From the NCBI GenBank assembly GCA_942493265.1, contig OW818688.1, positions 2,294,001 to 2,358,000 of the forward strand: a stretch of 64,000 bases of DNA, given 5' to 3'. Source of the DNA: UBA12481 sp942493265. GTDB lineage: Bacteria > Bacteroidota > Bacteroidia > Bacteroidales > UBA12481. The notes beneath the pieces are model-generated. The model was not told where the DNA came from and did not search any database. It worked only from the letters and a program-made list of their open reading frames with translations. Of this stretch, positions 32,622 to 41,609 are shown piece by piece (the first letter of the stretch is position 1; each line of letters starts with the position of its first letter). The translations under genes were made by a program, and so were the position numbers.

Positions 32622-34796
32622 ATGAACGAAAAAGAAATTCTCAGCAGCACACGCCGGATTCATGACCTTTTGTCAGTGAAGCGGCTTAAGGAGGCTATGG
32701 CCGACCTGAGGCCGATGCTTTTATCGGCCGGTATGAATTCCTGGAGCGAGGAGATGGAGCAGATTGATGTTACCTACCAGTATATGCTGGAGTATACGGT
32801 AAAAGGTATCCAGGATCCTGAGCGCCAAAAAGTTTACCGCAAAATTGTTGCCGACCTGTATGAACTCAGCGACCGGGTTTCGGAATTCCTGCTTACCCGG
32901 TTGTCAACCCAATATGTGCACGTGAGGAAACGCATTTTTAGGGATGATCCCGGTCTGGAATCCTTTATTCAAAGTTTTCTCCATAAGCCCGACAGGATAA
33001 ACCCCTCGGATCCGGAATACCTTCGGGATTTGTCGCGGCTGTTTCACCTGATCTGGCTGACCGATGAGTTTCATGAACGCGAAGTTCAATTGGTGGTGCA
33101 AATCAAGGATTCAGGGGTCTTAACCGTACCCGAAAAGGCTCTTATGATAACAGCCTTAAATTTCAGTGTATTACGATATTTTGACAAGCGAAAATTCGAA
33201 CTGCTGTTCGGTTTTTTTGATACCGATGATGAAGAAATGCGCCAGCGTGCGCTGATCGGTCTTCTGCTGGCTTTTTACCGGTATGATACCCGGCTGGCTT
33301 ACTATCCTGCGATCCGTGGACGATTCCTGGTTATGGACGAGTACCAGGATTTCAAGAAAATGGTACAGGAAGTGATCATGCAGTTGATACGCGGACGTGA
33401 CACCGACCAGCTCAGCCGCCGCATGCAGGAGGAAATCCTTCCCGAAATGCTCAAGCTCACCCCGCAGATCAGGAATAAACTGGATCTCGACCGTTTATTG
33501 GGAGAGAGCCTCAGCGATGAGGAGAATCCCGAGTGGCAGGAGATTTTTCAGGATTCTCCGGGTTTGAAAGATAAGATGCAGGAGCTGACAGAGATGCAGA
33601 TGGAGGGTGATGATGTTTTCATCGGAACTTTCCAGATGTTGAAGGGATTTCCGTTTTTTCGCCATCTGATTAACTGGTTCTTCCCATTCACCACCAACCA
33701 CCCCGAAATCCTTGCTTTGGAGGAAACCGGTGAGTTTGCCTGGATGAAAGGCTTTCTGGAATCTGTTGATAAAAGCTTTTATCTCTGCAATTCAGATAAA
33801 TACAGTATATGTTTCGGAATACGGTCAATGCCTCCCGATATGCAGAAATTCCTTTCGGATGGACTTCACGCTGAAGCCGAACAACTGAAGGAGATGCTTG
33901 ACGGCGATAAAATCCTCGATCCCCTTCAGCAGGCCCGCCGTGTGATCCGTCAGTATATTCAGGATCTGTACCGTTTTTACCGGTTTTATCCTGATAAGCA
34001 GGGCTTTGATGACCTGTTCAGCTGGAAGCTGGATTTTTACCGAAAAGGCTTTTACCGCGATCTGTTTCAGGGAGATAGTGAAGCTTTATATAATATCGCG
34101 GGATTTTACCTGCAGAAGAAAAATTATCGGGAGGCCGCTGAGGCTTTCGGAATATTGGAGCAATCGGGCGATATGAGTGCAGAGGTGCTGCAAAAGCTGG
34201 GCTATGCCTGGCAAAAATCAGGAAACTATCAGAAAGCTCTTGATTATTATCTGAAAGCCGATCTGCTGTTAAACGAAAATCTCTGGAACCTGAAGAAAAT
34301 AGGACTCTGTTACCGGTATCTGAAGCAGCCAGAAATGGCCCTTCCTTATTATCGCCAGGCTGAACTTCAGGATCCGGATGATCTGAATACCGAAATCTCC
34401 ATCGGCCATTGTATGCTCGATCTGCAGGATTATGAGGGCGCCCTTAAATCCTATTATAAAGTTGAATACCTGATGCCCGGGAACCATAAAGTGTGGAGGC
34501 CGATTGCCTGGTGTTCCTTTGTTCTCGGACGATTTGATCAGGCCCGGAAATATTATGATAAACTGATCGCCAGGGAACCCAGCCATCATGACCTGATCAG
34601 CCTGGGGCATCTGGAATGGTGTGAGGGACACAGAAATGAGGCCATCGACTGTTACAGTAAGAGTTTGGTGGTTGGCAAAATAGATTTCGATGAGTTTTTG
34701 TCAGTTTTTGACCAGGACCGCGATCAGCTCCTCAAACACGGAATGGATCCGGAAGAGATTCCTATCCTGCTCGACCGACTCCGTTACCTTTGCTGA
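32622..34796 (+). CDS. Large cytoplasmic TPR-repeat protein
   Basis: 724 residues from MNEKEILSS; an upstream TTG start is less likely. The first ~460 residues are helical and charged with no recognised domain. From about 480 tetratricopeptide repeats appear (LYNIAGFYLQKKNYREAAEA, LQKLGYAWQKSGNYQKALDY, LKKIGLCYRYLKQPEMALPY, EISIGHCMLDLQDYEGALKS, and a further set to 690). No signal peptide. TPR arrays mediate protein-protein contact; similar large proteins are common in Bacteroidota without known role. It stands alone between nhaD and a divergent-style promoter for the next gene. Confidence 0.75.
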   Translation: MNEKEILSSTRRIHDLLSVKRLKEAMADLRPMLLSAGMNSWSEEMEQIDVTYQYMLEYTVKGIQDPERQKVYRKIVADLYELSDRVSEFLLTRLSTQYVHVRKRIFRDDPGLESFIQSFLHKPDRINPSDPEYLRDLSRLFHLIWLTDEFHEREVQLVVQIKDSGVLTVPEKALMITALNFSVLRYFDKRKFELLFGFFDTDDEEMRQRALIGLLLAFYRYDTRLAYYPAIRGRFLVMDEYQDFKKMVQEVIMQLIRGRDTDQLSRRMQEEILPEMLKLTPQIRNKLDLDRLLGESLSDEENPEWQEIFQDSPGLKDKMQELTEMQMEGDDVFIGTFQMLKGFPFFRHLINWFFPFTTNHPEILALEETGEFAWMKGFLESVDKSFYLCNSDKYSICFGIRSMPPDMQKFLSDGLHAEAEQLKEMLDGDKILDPLQQARRVIRQYIQDLYRFYRFYPDKQGFDDLFSWKLDFYRKGFYRDLFQGDSEALYNIAGFYLQKKNYREAAEAFGILEQSGDMSAEVLQKLGYAWQKSGNYQKALDYYLKADLLLNENLWNLKKIGLCYRYLKQPEMALPYYRQAELQDPDDLNTEISIGHCMLDLQDYEGALKSYYKVEYLMPGNHKVWRPIAWCSFVLGRFDQARKYYDKLIAREPSHHDLISLGHLEWCEGHRNEAIDCYSKSLVVGKIDFDEFLSVFDQDRDQLLKHGMDPEEIPILLDRLRYLC

Positions 34797-34821
34797 CGAT
34801 CAAAGGTAATTCTCTGAAGCC

Positions 34822-34851
34822 TTTGGTAATTTTCCGGCAGTATTATCTTTG
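34822..34851 (+). promoter_or_regulatory. Bacteroidota-type promoter
   Basis: TTTG at 34822-34825 and TATCTTTG at 34844-34851, 18 bases apart, match the Bacteroidota -33 TTTG and -7 TAnnTTTG elements. The predicted start of transcription is only about 8-10 bases before the ATG at 34867, giving a very short leader. Confidence 0.6.
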
Positions 34852-34866
34852 CTGTGATCAAATCTG

Positions 34867-35559
34867 ATGAAAAAGATACTGCCGCAAATACTATTATGCT
34901 TTTGTCTGCTTACTGCATTTGTAAACAGCGTAAATGGAATTCCCCGCTTTGCACAAAGCAAGATAAACGACGATATAGCAATCATCGTTAATTTTCCTGA
35001 AAAGCCTATTTTAATTCCTGACTACCCAAGTTTCTGGAATTTCTGGGCACACCTGCTGGATTTTAACCGCGATAATCATGTTAATGTGGGCCACACCGGA
35101 GTGATACTGGTGGATGGCGCTACCGGAGATCTTCAGTACTGGGATTTCGGCCGGTATGACGAACGGGAAGACCTTACCGATCCCCGGCCGGAATTATATG
35201 GAACGGTCAGGTCGGCAAGGCATGTTCCCGTACTTAAATTGAAAATCAAAGCCAGGATCTCTAATGGCTGGATCACCAATCTGGATACCATCCTGATTCA
35301 TCTGGGCGCTAAAAAGATCTTTAATTCCTATGGAAAGATTGAAGCTTCAGTAGTTTATAGCCTTGACCTGGACAAAATGATTGAAAATGCCGTTTACTAT
35401 GAAAACCGCGGCTACATTTTCTATGGCGCCCCCACCCATTTCTATTGTACCCGGTTCGTTCGGGATGTGATCCGTGCAGGCGGCAGTTCATTCGGATTGC
35501 TAACTTTTACCGGAACACAAACAGTTAGGCACGCCAGAAAGAAGTGGCCTGACCGATAA
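34867..35559 (+). CDS. Exported YiiX-like (permuted NlpC/P60) hydrolase, putative
   Basis: 230 residues with a signal peptide (ending SVNG, about residue 24). HVNVGHTGVILVDG with His76 and FYCTRFVRDVI with Cys194 have the order His-then-Cys seen in circularly permuted papain-like enzymes of the YiiX/DUF830 type (in which the motif near the C-terminus is usually YCSELV). The Asp/Glu-rich middle (YWDFGRYDEREDL) follows the first motif as in these families. Such proteins cleave amide or thioester bonds of lipids or peptidoglycan peptides. Substrate unknown. It is upstream of the nan-type operon but separated by an inverted repeat, so may be a separate unit. Confidence 0.5.
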   Translation: MKKILPQILLCFCLLTAFVNSVNGIPRFAQSKINDDIAIIVNFPEKPILIPDYPSFWNFWAHLLDFNRDNHVNVGHTGVILVDGATGDLQYWDFGRYDEREDLTDPRPELYGTVRSARHVPVLKLKIKARISNGWITNLDTILIHLGAKKIFNSYGKIEASVVYSLDLDKMIENAVYYENRGYIFYGAPTHFYCTRFVRDVIRAGGSSFGLLTFTGTQTVRHARKKWPDR

Positions 35560-35577
35560 GTTTATATCTTTATCGGT
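35552..35577. promoter_or_regulatory. Inverted repeat ACCGATAA-N10-TTATCGGT before the nan-type operon
   Basis: Two perfect 8-base arms (35552-35559 and 35570-35577) separated by 10 bases, lying over the stop codon of the preceding gene and 14 bases before the ATG at 35592. No T-run follows, so it looks more like an operator or an RNA hairpin than a terminator. No regulator gene is adjacent. Confidence 0.5.
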
Positions 35578-35591
35578 ATAAGATTCAGACT

Positions 35592-36968
35592 ATGGAAAAC
35601 CTTAACCGACGTTCATTTCTTCGAATAAGTTCACTCGCTGCTGCCGGTACCATTGTGGTTCCCAGCATAGTGCCTTCAACTGTGTTTGGTAAAAATGCCC
35701 CAAGTAACCGTATTCAGATCGGCCAGATCGGATGTGGCCGTATCGCTCATGAAGCGGATATGGTTGGTGTTTTTCCATTTGATACGGCCCGGATCATCGC
35801 AGCATGCGATCTTGATTCGAAACGACTCAAAGAAACCAAGCCATTTATTGAAAATTATTATCAAAAGAAATATGGCGGAAATGAGGTGAACGTCAGGCTG
35901 TACGATGATTATCGTGAGCTGCTGATGAATCCTGCCATCGATGCCGTGGTGATCAGCACCCCTGATCACTGGCACTCCCAACCCGCCATTGAGGCCGCAT
36001 TGGCAGGAAAGCACATCTACTTGCAAAAACCAACTTCGCTCACTATTTCCGAAGGCCGGAAACTGAGCGATATGGTTCACCGGAGCGGGGTGATCTTCCA
36101 GATCGGCAGTCAGCAGCGTTCGTCGCAGCAATTCAGGTACGCCTGTGAACTGGTCAGGAATGGCCGCATCGGGAAACTGCATACGATTCAGATCGGATTG
36201 CCCGGTGATCCGTCAGGCGAGGAGGAAATTGAGATGCCGGTGCCGAAAAACCTGAATTATAATATGTGGCTTGGATCAACACCGGAAATATTCTACACTG
36301 AAAAGCGAGTACATCCACAGGCTGATTATTCGCGGCCGGGATGGCTCCGCTGTGAACAGTTCGGAGCCGGAATGATTACGGGCTGGGGAGCCCATCATCT
36401 GGATATCGCCCATTGGGGTATGGGTACCGAATACTCAGGACCGGTTGAAATTGAAGCAAAAGCAGATTTTCCAACCAAAGGCATGTGGAATGTTCACGGA
36501 AATTTTGAAGTTAAAGCCAAGTATGCCAACGGGGTTACCATGTATGTGAGCGGCGACCGCCCAAATGGCGTCAGGTTTGAAGGATCAGAAGGATGGATTT
36601 TTGTCACCAGAGGAAATTATCAGGCTACAAAAAGCGATCCGGTATCTTTTGATGCAAACCGTAAGTCGTTGGATGCCAGTGATCCGAAAATTATCACCAG
36701 CGTGATCGGTCCTGATGAAATTCATCTGGTAACCAGTACCGACCATTATGGTAACTGGCTGGATTCCATAAAATCAAATACCCAGCCGATTGCACCGGTT
36801 GAAGTGGCCCACCGTTCCTGCTCAGCCTGCCTGCTCAGCCATATCGCCATGAAAGTGCCTAAGAAACTGAAGTGGGATCCTGTTCATGAGCGTTTCACCA
36901 ACAGCGAGGATGCCAATAAACTATTATCCAGGCCTCAGCGGAAACCCTATGGCACCGACTACCTTTAG
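35592..36968 (+). CDS. Tat-exported Gfo/Idh/MocA-family oxidoreductase
   Basis: 458 residues. A twin-arginine signal (NRRSFLR, Arg6-Arg7, then AAAGTIVV) marks export of a folded, cofactor-loaded enzyme. The Rossmann fold starts IQIGQIGCGRIAHEADM (GxGxxA), and the family motif STPDHWHSQPAIEAALAGKH with YLQKPTSLTISEG (usual EKP) follows; the second half is the alpha/beta substrate domain (GMITGWGAHHLDIAHWGMGT). Exported members, including GH109 enzymes, bind NAD tightly and modify or cleave sugars. First gene of a likely operon whose other members point to sialic acid and amino sugars, so an amino-sugar substrate is plausible. Confidence 0.85.
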   Translation: MENLNRRSFLRISSLAAAGTIVVPSIVPSTVFGKNAPSNRIQIGQIGCGRIAHEADMVGVFPFDTARIIAACDLDSKRLKETKPFIENYYQKKYGGNEVNVRLYDDYRELLMNPAIDAVVISTPDHWHSQPAIEAALAGKHIYLQKPTSLTISEGRKLSDMVHRSGVIFQIGSQQRSSQQFRYACELVRNGRIGKLHTIQIGLPGDPSGEEEIEMPVPKNLNYNMWLGSTPEIFYTEKRVHPQADYSRPGWLRCEQFGAGMITGWGAHHLDIAHWGMGTEYSGPVEIEAKADFPTKGMWNVHGNFEVKAKYANGVTMYVSGDRPNGVRFEGSEGWIFVTRGNYQATKSDPVSFDANRKSLDASDPKIITSVIGPDEIHLVTSTDHYGNWLDSIKSNTQPIAPVEVAHRSCSACLLSHIAMKVPKKLKWDPVHERFTNSEDANKLLSRPQRKPYGTDYL

Positions 36969-38346
36969 GCACCTAAAGAAGAGGAGCTTGATCAGTCTCC
37001 TCAGTACTTTTTCATTTATCCTGATCACGGTTACTTCCTGCACACCCGGTCCGAAGGACCCCGGTCTTACCTTTATGGTGGCGGATCCCGGTCATTTTCA
37101 TGCTGCCCTGGTGCTCAAAACCATGTATGGCGGAGTCAGTCCGAAGGTGTTTGTTTATGCTCCCGACGGACCGGAACTGGCCGATTTCAACAGCCGGCTG
37201 GATGCTTTCAAAAACCGGCAGCTGAATCCCACAACGTGGGAAATCACTGAGTTCCGCGGATCCGGATTCTTTGAAAACCTGATTAAGGAAAAACCGGGTA
37301 ACGTGTTGATACTGGCCGGGAACAACGGCAAAAAAACTGATTATATCCTGAAGGCTGTGCAAAACAGTATCAATGTGTTCTCAGATAAGCCGATGGCCAT
37401 TAATGACGAAGGATTCAGCAAACTGGAGCAGGCATTCTCAGAGGCTGCAAAAAATGGAGTGCTGCTCTATGATATCATGACGGAACGGTTCGAGATCTCA
37501 TCAGTTCTTCAGAAAGAATTATCGATGCTGCCTGAAATTTTTGGCGCCCAGCAAACGGGTACGCCGGAGGATCCTGCAATCACGAAGGAGAGCGTCCACC
37601 ATTTTTTTAAATTCGTGTCCGGCACCCGTCTGATCCGTCCACCCTGGTTTTTTGATGTGGACCAGGAGGGTGAAGGAATCACTGATGTGACCACTCACCT
37701 GATAGATCTGGTGCAATGGGCCTGCTTTCCGGATCAAATCATTGATTATCATACGGATATCCGCATTTTATCTGCGAGCCACACGGCAACGGATATTCAG
37801 CTCAGTCAGTTCACGGAGGTCACGGGTTTATCGACCTTTCCTGATTATCTGCTTCCGCGGGTAACAGCCGATTCCGTTCTTCAGGTGTATTCCAATGGTG
37901 TGATAAATTATCAACTGAAAGGTGTAAATGTCAGGGTGTCGGTGATCTGGAACTACAAGGCTCCGGAGGGTGGCGGGGATACCCATTTTTCGGTAATGAA
38001 AGGAACATTGGCACATCTGGAAATCCGGCAGGGGCCCGACCAGAAATTCAAGCCTGAATTCTATGTTTACCCTATCGGTACCGATCCGGCATATGCCACA
38101 CGTTTGAAGGAGGCTGTTGGCCGCCTGGCGGTTAAATATCCGGGGATCGCGGTTGAAACAGTTACAGATGGATTTCATATCCTGATTCCCGAGGTACTTC
38201 GAGTTGGGCATGAGTCTCATTTCGCGCAGGTTACACAGAATTATCTCAATTATCTGAAAGCGGGGAAACTCCCCGACTGGGAAGTTCCCAATATGCTGGC
38301 CAAATATTGGCTCACTACCTCAGCAAAAAAAATAGCAAATAACTGA
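36949..38346 (+). CDS. Lipoprotein Gfo/Idh-like oxidoreductase
   Basis: 465 residues from MAPTTFRHL, overlapping the previous stop by 20 bases. A lipoprotein signal (VTSC) is followed by a Rossmann-like core (LTFMVADPGHFHAALVLKTM, VLILAGNNGKKTDYILKAVQ, VFSDKPMAINDEG) and a C-terminal region like the putative oxidoreductase C-terminal domain of Bacteroidota proteins. The glycine-rich NAD loop is not canonical, so catalytic ability is uncertain. It probably acts at the envelope with the Tat-exported relative encoded before it; two exported paralogues in tandem suggest a two-step or complex-forming role. Confidence 0.7.
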   Translation: MAPTTFRHLKKRSLISLLSTFSFILITVTSCTPGPKDPGLTFMVADPGHFHAALVLKTMYGGVSPKVFVYAPDGPELADFNSRLDAFKNRQLNPTTWEITEFRGSGFFENLIKEKPGNVLILAGNNGKKTDYILKAVQNSINVFSDKPMAINDEGFSKLEQAFSEAAKNGVLLYDIMTERFEISSVLQKELSMLPEIFGAQQTGTPEDPAITKESVHHFFKFVSGTRLIRPPWFFDVDQEGEGITDVTTHLIDLVQWACFPDQIIDYHTDIRILSASHTATDIQLSQFTEVTGLSTFPDYLLPRVTADSVLQVYSNGVINYQLKGVNVRVSVIWNYKAPEGGGDTHFSVMKGTLAHLEIRQGPDQKFKPEFYVYPIGTDPAYATRLKEAVGRLAVKYPGIAVETVTDGFHILIPEVLRVGHESHFAQVTQNYLNYLKAGKLPDWEVPNMLAKYWLTTSAKKIANN

Positions 38347-38347
38347 T

Positions 38348-39265
38348 ATGGAAAAGATTGTCGGATTAGTTGCTGCACCTTTTTCTCCCATGGATGAAAA
38401 GGGCTCAGTTGAATATCACCGTATTGTCGGTTATTACGATTTTCTTGAAAAGAATGGCATTACCGGGGCATTTATCAATGGTTCAACAGGTGAGGGCGTT
38501 TCCTTGTCTGCAAAAGAGAAAATGACCATCACCGAACACTGGATGGCCCGTGCCCGTCAGAATCGGTCGGTTAAGATCATCAATCTGGTGGGTGGTACTT
38601 CCTATGCGGAATGTATTGAACAGGCTCAGCATTCTGCTGATCAGTCCGTTGATGCAATCGCGGTTATCGCTCCCTATTATTTTAAACCGGCATCCGCAAA
38701 ACAACTTGCCGGATTCTGTGCGAAAGTGGCTGAATCGGTCCCGCACCTGCCGGTCTATTTTTATCACATCCCGGTTCTCACGGGATGCTATATCCCCATG
38801 CTCGAGTTCCTCAAGGAAGCCGCACCGATCATTCCGAATCTGGCCGGCATCAAATACACTCACGAAGATTTCATGGACTTTTTAAGTTGTCTCCGGTTTA
38901 TGGACGGCAAATTCGATATGCTCTGGGGGCGTGATGAAAACCTGCTTTCTGCATTGGTTCTGGGTGCCCGCGGCGGCGTGGGGAGTACTTATAATTATGC
39001 GGCACCACTCTATTACAGTCTGATAGAGGCTTTTAATAAAGGTGATCTGAGTGTGGCCCGTGACCTTCAGATGGCATCCATAAACATGATCACCCTTTTG
39101 GGTAAGTATGGCGGGATGGGCACGGGAAAAGCATACATGATATTTATCGGATTCGATTGCGGTACATTCCGGTTGCCGGTAAAAAACTTGAGCAATGAAG
39201 ATTATGAGCGGTTTAGTGCAGATGTCAGGTTGCTGCGTATGGAAAATCTGTTCTCGGTTCTGTAG
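38348..39265 (+). CDS. nanA: N-acetylneuraminate lyase (DHDPS superfamily)
   Basis: 305 residues, starting 1 base after the previous stop. Features of the family: GSTGEG (45-50) for the carboxylate, Tyr139 in YFYHIPVLTG, the Schiff-base Lys169 in AGIKYTHEDFMDF, and WGRDENLLSALVLGARGGVG. The HIPVLTG and GSTYNY segments resemble vertebrate-type sialate lyases more than DapA. It would split N-acetylneuraminate into ManNAc and pyruvate in the cytoplasm. The downstream mutarotase, epimerase and transporter genes agree. The next gene overlaps its end, indicating coupled expression. Confidence 0.85.
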   Translation: MEKIVGLVAAPFSPMDEKGSVEYHRIVGYYDFLEKNGITGAFINGSTGEGVSLSAKEKMTITEHWMARARQNRSVKIINLVGGTSYAECIEQAQHSADQSVDAIAVIAPYYFKPASAKQLAGFCAKVAESVPHLPVYFYHIPVLTGCYIPMLEFLKEAAPIIPNLAGIKYTHEDFMDFLSCLRFMDGKFDMLWGRDENLLSALVLGARGGVGSTYNYAAPLYYSLIEAFNKGDLSVARDLQMASINMITLLGKYGGMGTGKAYMIFIGFDCGTFRLPVKNLSNEDYERFSADVRLLRMENLFSVL

Positions 39266-40409
39266 CCTGGTTTTCCTTATCCTGATAAGTTCATGTAATA
39301 CTGCCTCAATGGAAAAACTTAGTTTCAGTTGGAAGGAGTTCCCCGCTATTCCTCCTGCTGCCGGGGAGAGCAGTCAGGCTGGACTGGCTGGTCCTGTTGC
39401 AGGGTCGCTGGGCGAAGTACTCCTGGTGGCCGGTGGGGCCAATTTTACCGGCGGACTGCCATGGAAAGGCGGAACCAAGCAATACCATAGTGAAATTTTC
39501 CTGCTTAGGAAGTTGGCTGGTGACTCAATTGCCTGGGAACAATCGATCACGAAATTGCCTTATAATCAAGCATATGCTGCCTGTGTTTCCCTGCCTCAGG
39601 GAGTTATTGCCATTGGCGGCGAAAATGAGTCGGGACTGCTCAGGTCGGTGCTGCTGTTTTCCCTTAAGGATGACCAGGTCGATATAAAATATCTGCCTGA
39701 TCTCCCTGCAGCTATTTCAGCAGGTGGTGCCACGGCCGCAGGTTCCAGAATATTTCTGGCCGGTGGATTGGACAGTTCCGGAGCTTCCTGCGGATTTTTT
39801 TGCCTGGATATGAGTAATATGGATGCCGGCTGGAAAAGGCTGGCAGATCTTCCGGTAGCCCTTTCGCATGCGGTTGTAGTTAGCCAGAAGGACGAAAGCG
39901 GGGAGTGCATATATGTTATCAGCGGCCGCAATAAAACCGGATCGGTAACCTCCTTTATGAGCAGTATCTGGAAGTATTCCATCAACGGGGAGAAATGGAA
40001 CCGGGAAGGTGATATCATGATTGACGGACAGCTGACCGGATTATCCGCCGGCATGGGATTAGCTGCAGGAACCAGTTCGATTGTATTGTTCGGCGGCGAT
40101 ATGGGTGTCATTTTCAACCAGACTGAAAGGCTGAATGCTGCCCTCGAAAGTTCTTCCGGTGTGGAAAGGAGTCAGCTTTTCAATCAAAAAGATTCCCTGC
40201 TGACTAATCATCCTGGATTTGGCAGGGGGATTCTGGTCTATAATACCATAACCAAAATCTGGACCGCTGCAGGTGAAATTCCGTTTGAGACACCGGTAAC
40301 CACAACCGCTTTTTTCTGGGATGGATGGGCGATTATCCCCTCGGGTGAGGTACGGCCAGGAATCAGAACCCCACGGGTTCTCGCGGTGGAAATCAACATC
40401 ACTAAATAA
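39222..40409 (+). CDS. Kelch-repeat mutarotase (NanM-like) lipoprotein
   Basis: About 395 residues. Start uncertain: I chose the Met giving MSGCCVWKICSRFC followed by a lipoprotein signal ending LISSC; another start lies at 39195. The mature part is a beta-propeller of Kelch-type blades (VLLVAGGANFTGGLPWKGG, GVIAIGGENESGL, RIFLAGGLDSSG, IYVISGRNKTG, SSIVLFGGDMG), matching cyclically permuted N-acetylneuraminate mutarotases. It would convert alpha- to beta-sialic acid in the periplasm to feed the transporter. It overlaps the 3' end of the lyase gene by 44 bases. Confidence 0.8.
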   Translation: MSGCCVWKICSRFCSLVFLILISSCNTASMEKLSFSWKEFPAIPPAAGESSQAGLAGPVAGSLGEVLLVAGGANFTGGLPWKGGTKQYHSEIFLLRKLAGDSIAWEQSITKLPYNQAYAACVSLPQGVIAIGGENESGLLRSVLLFSLKDDQVDIKYLPDLPAAISAGGATAAGSRIFLAGGLDSSGASCGFFCLDMSNMDAGWKRLADLPVALSHAVVVSQKDESGECIYVISGRNKTGSVTSFMSSIWKYSINGEKWNREGDIMIDGQLTGLSAGMGLAAGTSSIVLFGGDMGVIFNQTERLNAALESSSGVERSQLFNQKDSLLTNHPGFGRGILVYNTITKIWTAAGEIPFETPVTTTAFFWDGWAIIPSGEVRPGIRTPRVLAVEINITK

Positions 40410-40416
40410 CCGATTC

Positions 40417-41609
40417 ATGGATGTCAATTTCATAAATCTGGCAGAACAATATAGAAATGAGCTGCTTAACAGCGTTATTCCCTTTTGGGAGCGGCATTCC
40501 CCAGATTCCGAATACGGAGGGTTCTTCACCTGTTTAACCCGCGAAGGGAAGGTTTATGATACTGATAATTTGTTTGGCTCCAGGGTCGTCAGGTGTGGAT
40601 GTTTTCAAAATTGTATAATACGGTAAGTCCTAACCGGCAATGGCTCGACCTGGCACAGAATGGCGCCCGGTTTCTGAAAAATCATGGACACGATGGTTCC
40701 TTTAACTGGTATTTTTCCCTTACACGCGAAGGAAAACCATTGATCCAACCGTATAATATTTTTTCCGACTGCTTTGCCACGATGGCATTCGGACAGCTGT
40801 TTAAAGCCTCGGGTGATGAGGAATATGCCATCATCGCACGGAAAACCTTCGATAATATTCTGTACCGCAGCAATAATCCCAAAGGGAAGTTCAATAAGGC
40901 CATATCCGGGACGCGCTCGCTGAAGGGATTTTCGCTGCCGATGATCCTCTGCAACCTGTCACTGGAGATTGAACATCTACTCCCTGAAGAACTGGTGGAA
41001 AACACTATCAGCCAATGTATTCATGAGGTTATGGATGTTTTTTATGATCCCCGGTCCGGATTGCTCATGGAAAATGTGGAGCCGGATGGCAGTTTGTCCG
41101 ATACCTTCGAAGGACGGTTGATGAATCCGGGGCATGCCATCGAAGCCATGTGGTTTATCATGGACCTGTCGAAGCGGCTGCAAAAGCCTGAACTGGCTGA
41201 TCGTGCGGTTGACATTCTGCTGCGCACCGTCCAATATGGCTGGGATCAGGAGTTTGGAGGTATTTATTACTTCCTTGACCGAAAGGGATATCCGCCACAG
41301 CAGCTTGAATGGGACCAGAAACTTTGGTGGGTGCATATTGAAACTCTGATCAGCCTGATCAAAGGATATGAGATGACCGGTAATGCTGCCTGCCTGGAAT
41401 GGTTCAAAAAAGTACATGATTATACCTGGTCCCATTTTCCGGATCCGGAATTTGGGGAATGGTATGGTTACCTTAACCGGAGCGGAGAAGTACTGCTGCC
41501 GCTGAAAGGCGGAAAATGGAAGGGTTGTTTCCATGTGCCTCGCGGACTGCTGAATGTTTGGAAAACACTGGACCAAATTAATCTGAACACAAATGCAGGT
41601 AAAAGCTAA
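40417..41609 (+). pseudogene. N-acylglucosamine 2-epimerase, split by a -1 frameshift
   Basis: The first ~50 residues (MDVNFINLAEQYRNELLNSV, FWERHSPDSEYGGFFTCLTR) are in one frame and the rest (FVWLQGRQVWMFSKLYNTVS onward) in another. At 40561-40572 the bases GATAATTTGTTT read as Asp-Asn-Leu-Phe; adding one A (GATAAATTTGTT) would give the family sequence D-K-F-V-W-L-Q-G-R-Q. So one A is missing from a short A-run. The remainder of the ~397-residue (alpha/alpha)6 barrel is intact (GFSLPMILCN, LMENVEPDGSLSD, MNPGHAIEAMWFIMDL, YGYLNRSGEVLLPLKGGKWK). It would interconvert ManNAc and GlcNAc after the lyase step. True mutation or sequencing error cannot be told apart here. Confidence 0.85.

Noticed and set aside
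40321..40416. Extension of the epimerase N-terminal fragment upstream
   Set aside because: It overlaps the mutarotase gene; the family start MDVNFINLAEQY lies at 40417, just after that gene's stop.
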